64,000 nt of DNA from Luteimonas endophytica (GCF_029887875.1 NZ_JARXRM010000031.1:36354-100353); one strand, 5' to 3'. Positions 17,185 to 25,511 are shown, counted from the first letter of the stretch. Notes: generated from the letters alone by a model not told the origin. A program made the numbers and translations.

Positions 17185-17937
17185 ATGCCTTTCCGCACGC
17201 TTCTGCTCACGATCTGCATCGCGGCGCTGGCCGCCTGCAGCCACGCGCCGCCGCGCAACCCGCTGGCCCACTGGGTGCCGTCCGACAACCACGACGAGCG
17301 CCGCGCGGTGCTGATCGTGGTGCACTACACCGAGCAGGAGTCGGTGCGCCAGAGCCTGCACACCCTGCGCACCCGCAACAGCGGCGGCCGGGTCAGCGCG
17401 CACTACCTGATCGGCGACGACGGCGCGCTGTACCAGCTGGTCGCCGACCAGCACCGCGCCTGGCACGCCGGTGCCGGCAGCTGGGGCGCGATCGGCGACG
17501 TCAACTCGGCCTCGATCGGCATCGAACTGGACAACGACGGCAGCGAGCCGTTCCCGGATGCGCAGATCGAATCGCTGCTGGTGCTGCTGGAGGACCTGAC
17601 CACGCGGCTGCGGATCCCGCGCGAGAACGTGATCGGCCATTCCGACCTCGCGCCGGGCCGCAAGGTCGACCCGGGCCCGCTGTTCCCCTGGAAGCGGCTG
17701 GCCGAGGCCGGCTTCGGCCGCTGGCCGGATCCGGCCGCGCCGCCGCCGCCGCCCGGGTTCGACCCGATCGCCGCGCTGCGCCAGATCGGCTATCCGGTGG
17801 ACCGCCCCGAGGCGACGTTCCATTCGTTCCGCATGCGCTTCCGCGGCCTCGACGGCAACGTCCTGGACGACGAGGATCTTCGCATCCTGCATGCGTTGAC
17901 CTGGACCCCGCCGCCGCCGCTGTCGCCGGCCGAGTGA
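17185..17937 (+). CDS. N-acetylmuramoyl-L-alanine amidase lipoprotein (AmiD-like)
   Basis: The start at 17185 gives a lipoprotein signal (LTICIAALAACS, lipobox A-A-C) and a 250-residue protein. The Amidase_2 zinc site is visible: the first His in VVHYTEQES, the second in IGHSDLAPGRKVDPG with the Asp ligand, and SAHYLIGDDGALYQLVADQHRAWHAG between them. This matches E. coli AmiD, an outer-membrane lipoprotein that cleaves MurNAc-L-Ala bonds of muropeptides, including anhydro forms. It is separated from amtB by a terminator, so it is a separate unit. Confidence 0.9.
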   Translation: MPFRTLLLTICIAALAACSHAPPRNPLAHWVPSDNHDERRAVLIVVHYTEQESVRQSLHTLRTRNSGGRVSAHYLIGDDGALYQLVADQHRAWHAGAGSWGAIGDVNSASIGIELDNDGSEPFPDAQIESLLVLLEDLTTRLRIPRENVIGHSDLAPGRKVDPGPLFPWKRLAEAGFGRWPDPAAPPPPPGFDPIAALRQIGYPVDRPEATFHSFRMRFRGLDGNVLDDEDLRILHALTWTPPPPLSPAE

Positions 17938-17941
17938 GCCG

Positions 17942-18322
17942 ATGGACACGGCGCAGCTCAAGGCGTTCTGCGCCGCGCTGCCCGGCGCCGAGGACCATGA
18001 ACACGCGGCCCCGGCCAACATCCTGGTCTACAGCGTCGGCGGCAGGCGCTTCGCCCACTTCAAGACCAGCGCACCTGAACGCTGGCGCTTCAGCCTCAAG
18101 GTCGCGCCGGAGCGGTTCCTGGAGCTGACCGACATGCCGGGCATCCGCCCCGCGCGCTGGCTCGGCCGGCATCGCTGGATCACCATCGTCGACGTGGCCG
18201 CATTCCCCGGCGACCAGCTGCGCGCGCTGGTGGAATGGTCCTGGCGCCACGCGCTGGACCGGCTCTCCAAGGCGCGCCGCGAAGCGATCCTGGGCACGGG
18301 CGCCGCGCCGCGCACATCGTAG
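17942..18322 (+). CDS. MmcQ/YjbR family protein
   Basis: A 126-residue protein begins 4 bp after the amidase gene. It has the MmcQ/YjbR pattern: LKAFCAALPGAEDHEH, then NILVYSVGGRRFAHFKTSAPERWRFSLKVAPERF, and a Trp-containing W-I-T-I-V block. The fold is a CyaY-like, probably nucleic-acid-binding domain; biochemical function is unknown. The stop codon lies inside a GTAG-type repeat. Confidence 0.8.
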   Translation: MDTAQLKAFCAALPGAEDHEHAAPANILVYSVGGRRFAHFKTSAPERWRFSLKVAPERFLELTDMPGIRPARWLGRHRWITIVDVAAFPGDQLRALVEWSWRHALDRLSKARREAILGTGAAPRTS

Positions 18323-18350
18323 GAGCGTGCCATGCACGCGACAGCCGGCA
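18319..18350 (+). repeat. GTAG-headed REP-like palindrome
   Basis: GTAGGAGCGTGCCATGCACG followed by CGACAGCCGGC. The core GCGTGC-CAT-GCACGC is a perfect inverted repeat. It overlaps the stop codon of the MmcQ/YjbR gene and lies in the convergent gap before the LigD-polymerase gene. Confidence 0.75.
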
Positions 18351-18406
18351 CCGGCCCCGACGCCCGGCATCGCCGCCAACCTGGCCGAAGCCGCCGAAGG
18401 GCCGGC

Positions 18407-19261
18407 TCAGTCGCCGGCAGGCAATGTCTGTTTCATCGCGGCGAAGCCCTCCCACGGCTCCGTCCGCAGCCGCGCCGCGCGCTGCTTGGCCCGGCCCAGG
18501 TCGAACGCATCCGGGCGTTCGATGCCACCGAGTTCACGCCAGCGGATCGGCACCGCCACCGGCGCGCCCTTGCGCGCGCGCAGCGACCACGACGCCACGC
18601 TGGTCTGCCCGCGCGCGTTGCGCAGCCAGTCGATGAACACCTTGCCGCCGCGCTTGGCCTTGGCCATCGTCGCCACGTAGCGCTCGGGGTCCGCTTCGGC
18701 CATCTTCCGGGCCATCGCCTCGCAGAAGCCGCGGGCCTCGTCCCAGGACGGGCCCGGCGCGATCGGCACCACCACGTGCAGGCCCTTGCCGCCGGACAGG
18801 CGCACGAAGCTCTCCAGCCCGGCCCGCTGCAGCTCGCGGCGCATCGCCCGCGCGGCGGCGACGATCTCGGGCCAGCCGAGGCCCGGGCCCGGGTCGAGGT
18901 CGAACACCAGCCGGTCCGGGCATTCGGGCGCGGCCACGCGCGCCCCCCAGGGGTGGAACTCGAGGGTGTTCATCTGCACCAGCTCCAGCAGCCCGTCGAC
19001 ATCGTCGATATACAGGTACTGCGCCGGCCCGCTCTTCTGTTCCAGTTCGATCGCGTGCACGTGCGCACCGAGGCTGTCGGCATGGTGCTTCTGGAAGAAG
19101 CAGTCGCCGGTGGCGCCATCCGGGCAGCGCAGCAGCGACAGCGGCCGGCCGCCGATCTCCACGAGCAGGCGGTCCGCCACGGCGCGGTAGTACTCGGCCA
19201 CGTCGCGCTTGGTGCAGCCGGCGCCCTTGAACACCACCCGGTCGGGGCTGGTGAGCCGCAT
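18407..19261 (-). CDS. Stand-alone LigD polymerase/primase domain (NHEJ PolDom)
   Basis: From the start at 19261 the product has 284 residues and equals just the polymerase domain of LigD. Archaeo-eukaryotic primase motifs are visible: VFDLDPG (DxD metal site), SGGKGLHVVVP (S-x-K-G-x-H nucleotide-binding), and KVFIDWLRNARGQTSVA (third acidic residue and basic surface). The N-terminal VVFKGAGCTKRDVAEYYRAVADRLL stretch is standard. It adds (ribo)nucleotides at break ends during non-homologous end joining. No ATP-dependent ligase or phosphoesterase domain is fused or adjacent. It follows ku by 14 bp in the same orientation. Confidence 0.88.
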   Translation of the reverse strand: MRLTSPDRVVFKGAGCTKRDVAEYYRAVADRLLVEIGGRPLSLLRCPDGATGDCFFQKHHADSLGAHVHAIELEQKSGPAQYLYIDDVDGLLELVQMNTLEFHPWGARVAAPECPDRLVFDLDPGPGLGWPEIVAAARAMRRELQRAGLESFVRLSGGKGLHVVVPIAPGPSWDEARGFCEAMARKMAEADPERYVATMAKAKRGGKVFIDWLRNARGQTSVASWSLRARKGAPVAVPIRWRELGGIERPDAFDLGRAKQRAARLRTEPWEGFAAMKQTLPAGD

Positions 19262-19275
19262 CGCGTTCCGCCTCC

Positions 19276-20205
19276 TCAGCCGGCCTTGCGCGTCGCGGTC
19301 TTCTTCGCCGCCTTGCGGCCGGTCTTCTTGGCCGCCTTCTTCGCGGTCTTCTTCGCCGCCTTCTTGGCGGTCTTCTTGCCGCCGGTCTTCTTGGCCGGCG
19401 TGCGCTTGTTGCCGGCGATGCTCTTCTCCAGCAGCGACATGAAGTCGACCACGTTGGTGGTGGCGTCCTCGGGGGTATCGAACTCGCGTTCGTCGGTCTC
19501 GGCCAGCGCGCCCTTGGACTTCATCTTCTTGCGGATCACCTCCTCCAGCCGTGCGCGGAACTCGTTCTTGTAGTCTTCCGGCTTCCACTCGCCGGACATC
19601 GACTCGATCAGCTGGGTGGCCATCTGCAGTTCCTTCGGGCTGATCCGGTAGTCGGCGGCCTTGCCCTCGGGCAGGCGGTACTCGGCCGGGTCTACCAGCT
19701 CCTGCGGATAGCGCATCAGCATCAGCAGCAGGGCGTCGTCGCGCGGGATCACCGCCGCCAGGTACTCGCGGGTGCGGATGACCACCTTGGAGATGCCGAT
19801 CTTGCCGGTCTGCTTCAGGGTCTCGCGCAGCAGCACGTAGCCCTTCTCGGCCTTCTTGCCCGGCACCAGCACGTAGGGCTTCTCGAAGTAGGTCAGTGGC
19901 ACGGACTCGGCATCGACGAAGGTCTCCACCTCCACCGTCTCGTGGCTCTCCGGCGTCGCCGAGGCGATGTCGGACTTCTCCAGCACCACGTAGCTGCCCT
20001 TGTCGTACTCGAACGCCTTGACGATGTCCTTCCACGGCACCTCGTCGCCGCTCTCGGCGTTGACCCGCTCGTAGCGCACCGGGGTGTTGTCGCGCGAGTC
20101 GAGCATGCGGAAGCTCAGGTCGGTCTTGCGCTCGCCGGACATCAGCGAGACCGGCACGTTGAGCAGGCCGAAGGAGAGGGTGCCGGTCCAGATCGGGCGC
20201 GCCAT
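19276..20205 (-). CDS. ku: Non-homologous end joining protein Ku
   Basis: The 309-residue protein starts MARPIWTGTLSFGLLNVPVSL, the typical bacterial Ku opening, and covers the Ku core to about residue 255. A Lys/Ala-rich tail of about 45 residues follows, made of repeats like KTAKKAAKK, resembling histone H1 tails. Such tails promote DNA binding and end-bridging. The homodimer binds double-strand ends and recruits the ligase and polymerase. It forms an operon with the polymerase-only LigD homologue and is divergent from ntrB. Confidence 0.95.
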   Translation of the reverse strand: MARPIWTGTLSFGLLNVPVSLMSGERKTDLSFRMLDSRDNTPVRYERVNAESGDEVPWKDIVKAFEYDKGSYVVLEKSDIASATPESHETVEVETFVDAESVPLTYFEKPYVLVPGKKAEKGYVLLRETLKQTGKIGISKVVIRTREYLAAVIPRDDALLLMLMRYPQELVDPAEYRLPEGKAADYRISPKELQMATQLIESMSGEWKPEDYKNEFRARLEEVIRKKMKSKGALAETDEREFDTPEDATTNVVDFMSLLEKSIAGNKRTPAKKTGGKKTAKKAAKKTAKKAAKKTGRKAAKKTATRKAG

Positions 20206-20314
20206 GGGGAGGCTCCGCAAAACGGGAAATCGACGCTACGGCTGAATGGGTGAGACAGGGGTGAAGCGGGCGGTGGCAGCGCGCGAGCCCCCACGCTCGC
20301 TCCACTTCGGTGCA

Positions 20315-20331
20315 TGCACTACATTGGTGCA
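20315..20331 (+). promoter_or_regulatory. NtrC-binding site abutting the ntrB start codon
   Basis: TGCACTA-CAT-TGGTGCA is a full match to the NtrC consensus, with 6 of 7 positions palindromic on each side. It ends one base before the ATG at 20332 and begins inside an upstream ATG at 20314, so bound NtrC would block transcription or translation start of its own operon. The divergent ku gene is about 110 bp away. Confidence 0.8.
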
Positions 20332-21387
20332 ATGGCGCCCCCGGACCTGCCCGACTCCCCCCTCGACGTCCTGGTCACCCCCGTGGCCTGGACCGACCGT
20401 AGCGCCCGCATCGAGGGCTGCAACGCCGCTTTCGCCCGCTGGCTGGGGGTGAGCGCGCGGCGGCTGCTGGACCAGCCGCTGGCGGCGCTGGAGGTGGAGG
20501 GCGAGGCGCTGCGGCGGGCGCTGGCGGCCGGCGCCGAAGGGGCCGAGCCCAGCGAGCAGCTGCGGCTGCGAAGGATCGAGCTGGCGTTCCTGGGCGGCGA
20601 GCCGCGCTTCGCCGACGGCTGGCTGTCGCGGCGCGAGGCGGGCGGCTGGCTGCTGGAGGCGCACCCGGTCGACGAGTTCCCGGGCGACGACCCGCTGCGG
20701 GTGCTGCCGAGCGCGCTGGCGGCGGCGCTGAAGGGGCTGGCGCACGAGCTGCGCAACCCGCTGGCCGGGCTGAAGGGTGCGGCGCAGCTGCTGGCGCGGC
20801 GCAGCGAGGAGGCCGAGGCGCGCGAACTGGTGGCGGTGATCCAGGCCGAGGTCGGGCGCTTGGCCGCGCTGGTCGACCAGCTGCTGGCGCCGGCGCCGCC
20901 GCAGCCGCACGCGGCGCTCAACATCCACGGCGTGCTCGAGCGGGTGCTGCGCCTGGCCGAGCACGAGGCCGGCTGGGTGGTGAAGCTGATCCGCGACTAC
21001 GACCCCAGCCTGCCGGACCTGCACGGCGACGCCGACCGCCTCACCCAGGCGGTGTGGAACCTGGTCCGCAATGCGATCCAGGCCGGCGCCGCCAACGTCA
21101 CCCTGCGCACCCGCATCGAGCGCGGGGTGCGCATCGCCGACGCCGCGCACCCGCTGGCGCTGCGGCTGGAGATCGCCGACGACGGCCGCGGCGTGCCGGA
21201 GGAGCTGACCGAGCAGATCTTCCTGCCGCTGGTCTCGGGCCGCGCCGACGGCAGCGGCCTGGGGCTGGCGCTGGCGCAGCAGGTGGCGCGCGAGCACCGC
21301 GGTTCGCTGGCGTACCGCTCGCGCCCCGGGCATACGGTTTTCACGCTGCTGCTGCCGCTGGCGGCCAGGGAGCAGGACGATGCATGA
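20332..21387 (+). CDS. ntrB: Nitrogen regulation sensor kinase NtrB (GlnL)
   Basis: About 351 residues from the ATG at 20332; an ATG at 20314 would add six residues but lies within the NtrC site. An N-terminal PAS-like region (1-120) precedes the H box LAHELRNPLAGLKGAAQLLARR (His138), N box LVRNAIQAG, G1 DDGRGVP and G2 GSGLGLALAQQVA. Lacking transmembrane segments, it is cytoplasmic and responds to PII. It phosphorylates NtrC under nitrogen limitation and dephosphorylates it when PII is bound. It overlaps ntrC by 8 bp. Confidence 0.93.
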   Translation: MAPPDLPDSPLDVLVTPVAWTDRSARIEGCNAAFARWLGVSARRLLDQPLAALEVEGEALRRALAAGAEGAEPSEQLRLRRIELAFLGGEPRFADGWLSRREAGGWLLEAHPVDEFPGDDPLRVLPSALAAALKGLAHELRNPLAGLKGAAQLLARRSEEAEARELVAVIQAEVGRLAALVDQLLAPAPPQPHAALNIHGVLERVLRLAEHEAGWVVKLIRDYDPSLPDLHGDADRLTQAVWNLVRNAIQAGAANVTLRTRIERGVRIADAAHPLALRLEIADDGRGVPEELTEQIFLPLVSGRADGSGLGLALAQQVAREHRGSLAYRSRPGHTVFTLLLPLAAREQDDA

Positions 21388-22804
21388 GGGCAACGGCGCG
21401 GCGGTGGTCTGGGTGGTCGACGACGACCGCAGCGTGCGCTTCGTGCTGGCGGCGGCGCTGGGCGATGCCGGCTACGAGGTTTCGGGTTTCGACTCGGCGC
21501 AGGCGGCGCTGGAGGCGCTGGGGCGGCGCACCGCGCAGCACCAGCCGGCCCCCGACCTGCTGTTCACCGACGTGCGCATGCCCGGCGACGACGGCTTGGT
21601 GCTGTTGGAGAAGCTCAAAGCGGCGCACCCCGCGCTGCCGGTGATCGTGATGTCGGCCTATACCGACATCGCCAGCACCGCCGGCGCGTTCCGCGGCGGT
21701 GCCCACGAGTTCCTCTCCAAGCCCTTCGACCTGGACGACGCGGTGGCGCTGGCGGCGCGCACCCTGCGCCGCGAGGCCGCGGCCGAGCCCGCCGGCAGCG
21801 CGCCGGAAGCCGCCGCCGCCGACGCCCTGATCGGCGACACCCCGGCGATGCGCGAGCTGTTCCGCGCCATCGGCCGGCTGGCGCAGGCGCCGCTCAACGT
21901 GCTGGTCACCGGCGAGACCGGGACCGGCAAGGAACTGGTGGCGCGCGCCCTGCATCGCGAGTCGCCCCGGGCGCGCCTGCCTTTCATCGCCATGAACACC
22001 GCCGCGGTGCCGTCGGAACTGCTGGAGAGCGAGCTGTTCGGGCACGAGGCCGGCGCCTTCACCGGTGCCGCCCGGCGCCACGTCGGCCGCTTCGAGCAGG
22101 CCGACGGCGGCACGCTGTTCCTGGACGAGATCGGCGACATGCCGCTGCCGCTGCAGACCCGGCTGCTGCGGGTGCTGGCCGAGGGCGAGTTCTTCCGGGT
22201 CGGCGGGCGCGAGCTGATCCGCGTCGACGTGCGGGTGATCGCCGCCACCCACCAGCAGCTCGAGGCGCTGGTGGCCGAGGGCCGGTTCCGCGCCGACCTG
22301 CTGCACCGCCTCGACGTGGTACGGCTGCGGCTGCCGCCGCTGCGCGAGCGCCGCGCCGACGTGCCGCGGCTGGCCGAGGCCTTCCTGCAGGCCGCGGCGG
22401 CCCGGTTCCAGGCGCCGGCCAAGCGCTTCGACCGCGAGGCGCGCGAGCGCCTGCTGGCGCACCCCTGGCCCGGCAACGTGCGCGAACTGGAGAACCTGTG
22501 CTGGCGGCTGGCGGCGCTGGCGGCGGGCGATACCATCACCGCCGCCGACGTGGAAGGCGCCCTGTCCGCGCCGGCACCGCCGGGGGAGGAGGGCAGCTGG
22601 GAAGACGCGCTCGGGCGCTGGGTGCGCGAGCGCCTGGCCGCCGGCGACTCCGACCTGCACGCGCAGGCGCTGGAACGCTTCGACCACGTGCTGCTCGAGG
22701 CCGCGCTGGCGCATACCGGCGGCCGCCGTGCCGAGGCCGCCGCCCGCCTCGGCCTGGGCCGCAACACCGTCACCCGCAAGCTCGCCGGGCGCAGGCGCCG
22801 CTGA
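21380..22804 (+). CDS. ntrC: Nitrogen regulator NtrC (GlnG), sigma-54 activator
   Basis: A 474-residue response regulator with three domains. Receiver: acidic pocket VVDDD and phospho-acceptor Asp64 in LFTDVRMPGDDG. AAA+ domain (about 145-385): Walker A GETGTGKE, sigma-54-contact loop GAFTGA, Walker B GGTLFLDEIGDMP, and R-finger region. Fis-type helix-turn-helix at the C-terminus: ALAHTGGRRAEAAARLGLGRNTVTRKL. Phosphorylated NtrC activates glnA from the sigma-54 promoter seen here and probably represses its own operon. Confidence 0.95.
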   Translation: MHEGNGAAVVWVVDDDRSVRFVLAAALGDAGYEVSGFDSAQAALEALGRRTAQHQPAPDLLFTDVRMPGDDGLVLLEKLKAAHPALPVIVMSAYTDIASTAGAFRGGAHEFLSKPFDLDDAVALAARTLRREAAAEPAGSAPEAAAADALIGDTPAMRELFRAIGRLAQAPLNVLVTGETGTGKELVARALHRESPRARLPFIAMNTAAVPSELLESELFGHEAGAFTGAARRHVGRFEQADGGTLFLDEIGDMPLPLQTRLLRVLAEGEFFRVGGRELIRVDVRVIAATHQQLEALVAEGRFRADLLHRLDVVRLRLPPLRERRADVPRLAEAFLQAAAARFQAPAKRFDREARERLLAHPWPGNVRELENLCWRLAALAAGDTITAADVEGALSAPAPPGEEGSWEDALGRWVRERLAAGDSDLHAQALERFDHVLLEAALAHTGGRRAEAAARLGLGRNTVTRKLAGRRRR

Positions 22805-22830
22805 GGCGCACTTCTGCCGCGGGCTGCCCG

Positions 22831-22940
22831 CAGGAGCGTGCCACGCACGCGAAGGCCGGCGTGTTTGGCAATGCCCGGCACTGCCGCCGCCCCGGCCGGA
22901 CCCGTCCGCGGCTTTCGCGGCCATGGGCCGCTCCTACAGG
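22831..22940 (+). repeat. Pair of facing GTAG-type REP-like palindromes
   Basis: A type-A unit (CAGGAGCGTGCCACGCACGC, then GAAGGCCGG) faces an inverted type-B unit at about 22910-22940 (GGCTTTCGCGGCCATGGGCC, then GCTCCTACAGG). The core of type A is GCGTGC-CAC-GCACGC and of type B GCGGCC-CAT-GGCCGC. The 352-bp gap 22805-23156 holds no gene; apart from these repeats and the next one nothing was recognised. Confidence 0.8.
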
Positions 22941-22960
22941 CGAATGCATCGCCCGGCCCC

Positions 22961-22990
22961 GTAGGAGCGTGCCATGCACGCGAAGGCCGG
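22961..22990 (+). repeat. GTAG-headed REP-like palindrome
   Basis: GTAGGAGCGTGCCATGCACG then CGAAGGCCGG, with the palindromic core GCGTGC-CAT-GCACGC. It follows the facing pair at 22831-22940 in direct orientation. Confidence 0.8.
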
Positions 22991-23156
22991 CGTGGTCGGC
23001 GATCCCCGGCATCGCCGCCCCCGGCCGGAGCCACCCCGTCGCCCCGACGCCGGCGACCGCGCCCTCGGTCGCCGCCATGCCACCGCGAGTTCATCGCGCA
23101 CTCGGGTGCGTGGCGCTATCGTCGCCAACCCCCCTCCCGCCTACGAGCGCCGCGCC

Positions 23157-23708
23157 ATGCGTCCGATTCCCGCCGTTGTCCTCGCCCTGCTGATGACCGC
23201 CTGCGCGAGCACTCCGCCGTCGTCGCCGCCGCGCGCGGGCGGTGCCAACCCGGTACCGTCGCCCCACCTCGCCGAACAGGGCACCGCCGGCGCGGCGCTG
23301 GCCAACCTGGCCTCGGCCTCGGGCAGCCTGGTCAGCGGCCGGGTGGCGCTGGCGGCGGTGCCGGGCGGCGTGCGCATCACCGGCGAGGTCGGCGGCCTGG
23401 TGCGCAACGGCGCCCACAGCCTGCAGGTGCACCAGCGCGGCGACTGCAGCGCCGCCGATGCCAGCAGCGCCGGGCCCTACTTCGACCCGCAGGCGGGCGC
23501 CGAACAGGTCGGCGTGGTCGGCGGCAACCGCGACCGCATCGTCGCCGATGGCGACGGCCTGGCCCGGGTCGACCTGCTGGTGCCGCGCGCGGTGCTGGGC
23601 GGCGGCGCCGCCAACGACATTGCCGGCCGCGCGCTGCTGGTGCTCGGCGCCACCCCGGGCGCGTTCAGCGCCCGCGTGGCCTGCGGCCCGATCGAGATCG
23701 TGCGATGA
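23157..23708 (+). CDS. Cu/Zn superoxide dismutase-like lipoprotein lacking metal ligands
   Basis: The 183-residue product starts at 23157 with a lipoprotein signal (VVLALLMTACAS; lipobox T-A-C). It keeps the SodC sandwich sequence and the disulfide cysteines (GDCS and VACG) but not the metal site. The block HGFHVHE is HSLQVHQ, GGHFNP is GPYFDP, the Zn-loop histidines and aspartate are gone (region reads AGAEQVGVVGGNRD), and the last Cu ligand block VIVHAGADD is LLVLGATPG. It should be unable to dismutate superoxide. It lies 61 bp upstream of an intact sodC, which suggests duplication and change of role, possibly as a structural or metal-chaperone partner (inference). Confidence 0.8.
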   Translation: MRPIPAVVLALLMTACASTPPSSPPRAGGANPVPSPHLAEQGTAGAALANLASASGSLVSGRVALAAVPGGVRITGEVGGLVRNGAHSLQVHQRGDCSAADASSAGPYFDPQAGAEQVGVVGGNRDRIVADGDGLARVDLLVPRAVLGGGAANDIAGRALLVLGATPGAFSARVACGPIEIVR

Positions 23709-23769
23709 CGGCTGCATGACGCACCCGCGTGTATACAGGCCCACACGTCCCCTCCCGAGGAAACGCCCC

Positions 23770-24405
23770 ATGCGACTCCCCCGCACCCTGCTGTTGACCA
23801 CGACGCTGCTGGCGCTGGCCGCCTGTTCGCCCGACGACCGCGCCGATACCGAGGCCGAGGTCGCCGCCGATACCGCGACGAACGCGCCGGCCGATCCCGG
23901 GACCGACCCGGTCGCCCAGACCTACGGCACCCAGGCCGGTACCGACGCCGATCAGTCCGCCGTCGCGCGCGCCACCCTGGAACCGACCGAGGGCAACGAG
24001 GTCACCGGCGAACTCGGCTTCGAGGCCGAGGGCGGCCTGGTGCACATCAGCGGCGAAGTACGCGGCCTGTCCGCCGACAGCGTGCACGGGTTCCACGTGC
24101 ACGAGACCGGCGATTGCAGCGCGCCCGACGCCAGCAGCGCCGGCGGCCATTTCAACCCCGGCGACAACCCCCACGGGCGCGCCGGGGAGGGCGAGCACCA
24201 CGCCGGCGACAGCGACAACATCCGCGCCGACGCCCAGGGCGTGGCCATGGTCGACGCGACGCTGCACGGCGCCACCCTCGGCGACGGCGGCCCGGCCGAC
24301 ATCGCCGGCAAGGCGGTCATCGTGCATGCCGGCGCCGACGACTACACCACCCAGCCGACCGGAGATGCCGGAGCGCGCCTGGCCTGCGGCGTGATCAATC
24401 TCTGA
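23770..24405 (+). CDS. sodC: Periplasmic Cu/Zn superoxide dismutase (lipoprotein)
   Basis: A 211-residue protein with a lipoprotein signal (LLTTTLLALAACSPDD) and an acidic, Ala/Thr/Asp-rich linker of about 60 residues before the catalytic domain. All ligands are present: HGFHVHETGDCS (Cu His pair), GGHFNP (bridging His), NPHG and EHHAGD (Zn His and Asp), and VIVHAGADD (last Cu His). It converts superoxide to peroxide outside the inner membrane. The long linker probably lifts the domain from the outer membrane. GAGGAAAC precedes the start. Confidence 0.93.
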   Translation: MRLPRTLLLTTTLLALAACSPDDRADTEAEVAADTATNAPADPGTDPVAQTYGTQAGTDADQSAVARATLEPTEGNEVTGELGFEAEGGLVHISGEVRGLSADSVHGFHVHETGDCSAPDASSAGGHFNPGDNPHGRAGEGEHHAGDSDNIRADAQGVAMVDATLHGATLGDGGPADIAGKAVIVHAGADDYTTQPTGDAGARLACGVINL

Positions 24406-24493
24406 CCGCGATTATCCGGCGGCGCGCCGGGGGCCGCGAGGGCCGTGGGACGCGCCGGCGGGGTTCGCGGCGATCGCGGGCGTTGCCGAGCGC

Positions 24494-24524
24494 GCCGGCT
24501 TTCGCGTGCATGGCACGCTCCTGC
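24494..24524 (-). repeat. GTAG-type REP-like palindrome (inverted)
   Basis: On the minus strand this reads GCAGGAGCGTGCCATGCACG then CGAAAGCCGGC, the type-A unit seen at 18319 and 22961. Confidence 0.75.
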
Positions 24525-24548
24525 GAGGGGCGGACGGTGGGTTTGCCC

Positions 24549-24580
24549 GTAGGACCGGCCCACGGCCGCGAAGGCCGCGG
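24549..24580 (+). repeat. Diverged GTAG-type palindrome
   Basis: GTAGGACCGGCCCACGGCCG then CGAAGGCC. The core GGCC-CAC-GGCC keeps the palindrome with type-B arms. It faces the inverted unit at 24494-24524, so the two bracket about 25 bp of other sequence. Confidence 0.6.
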
Positions 24581-24629
24581 GCGGTTCCGGCCGGGTTGGC
24601 GGTGATCGCAGGTGTCGCCAGCCGTCCGC

Positions 24630-25511
24630 TCAGGCCAGCTCGTCGTGCGGGTCCAGGCGCGAGCGGCAGTGGGCGTAGGTGACGGGCACGCCGTGCGCCT
24701 GCAGCAGCGCGGACAGCTGGCGCTGGCGCGCCTCGAAGCGGGCGAAGCCGCGCTCCAGCCGGGCCTCGTCGCCCTCGCCGGGCGCGTAGCGGTTGCGCCA
24801 GCCGTCGGGCGAGAACAGGGCGATCCGCGCCTCGCCGCCGGCATAGTGCAGCAGCGGCTCGGGCGGGGCATCCAGCCAGGCTTCGTCGCCCGGCGCCAGC
24901 AGCGCGGTCTCCAGCAGCGGCCACAGCGGCTTCAGGCCGGCGTGCTCGTACTGCAGCGCGGTCATCGCGCACAGATCGTGCAGGGTCAGGTAGCGCACGT
25001 GCTCCAGCTGCAGGCCGAATGTCTCCTGCGCCAGCAGCGCGGTGGCCGCGCCGGCCATGCCGCGCTCCATCAGGTCGTCTTCCAAGGCCGCACCAACGGC
25101 GGCCAGCACCGCCGGGTCCCCGGTGAGCGTCAGCGGCAGCAGCCGCAGCGGCCCGCCGCGATGTTCGGGCGAGGGCGCCAGCGCGCCGGGCAGCCGGCCC
25201 TGGTGCGCGCCGAAGGCGATCACCCGGCCGCCGCGTTCCCCCGGTGCGCGCGCCGACAGCTGTTCGAGTTCGTGGTGCAGCGGCCAGCCCGGGCGCAGCA
25301 GTTCGACCGGGTCGTAGTGCGCGCCCACCAGCACCAGGTCGAGTGCCGTCGCCTCGGCGGCGAAACCGGCCAGGTCCGCGGCGATCAGCGCGCCCAGTTC
25401 GCCGGCTTGCTCCTGTGCGAGCGCGTCGCTGCCCGCTGCGCTGCCGGGCCGCAGTTCCAGCGCCAGGGCCGCACGCACGGGCGGAGTCGGGTTCAGCGCG
25501 GATTGGGTCAT
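24630..25511 (-). CDS. Uncharacterised protein
   Basis: A 293-residue cytosolic protein that I do not recognise. It has no signal peptide, membrane helix or clear motif. It reads as a compact acidic alpha/beta protein with a Leu/Ala-rich first half, a segment LDLVLVGAHYDPVELLRPGWPLHHELEQL, and a second half rich in Glu, Trp and His (ERGFARFEARQRQLSALLQAHGVPVTYAHCRS). Codon use is typical of the genome. It is divergent from the thiolase gene, with 83 bp between. Confidence 0.65.
   Translation of the reverse strand: MTQSALNPTPPVRAALALELRPGSAAGSDALAQEQAGELGALIAADLAGFAAEATALDLVLVGAHYDPVELLRPGWPLHHELEQLSARAPGERGGRVIAFGAHQGRLPGALAPSPEHRGGPLRLLPLTLTGDPAVLAAVGAALEDDLMERGMAGAATALLAQETFGLQLEHVRYLTLHDLCAMTALQYEHAGLKPLWPLLETALLAPGDEAWLDAPPEPLLHYAGGEARIALFSPDGWRNRYAPGEGDEARLERGFARFEARQRQLSALLQAHGVPVTYAHCRSRLDPHDELA

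Noticed and set aside
19276..19420. Repetitive DNA at the 3' end of ku as a separate repeat element
   Set aside because: It is simply the coding sequence of the Lys/Ala-rich tail.
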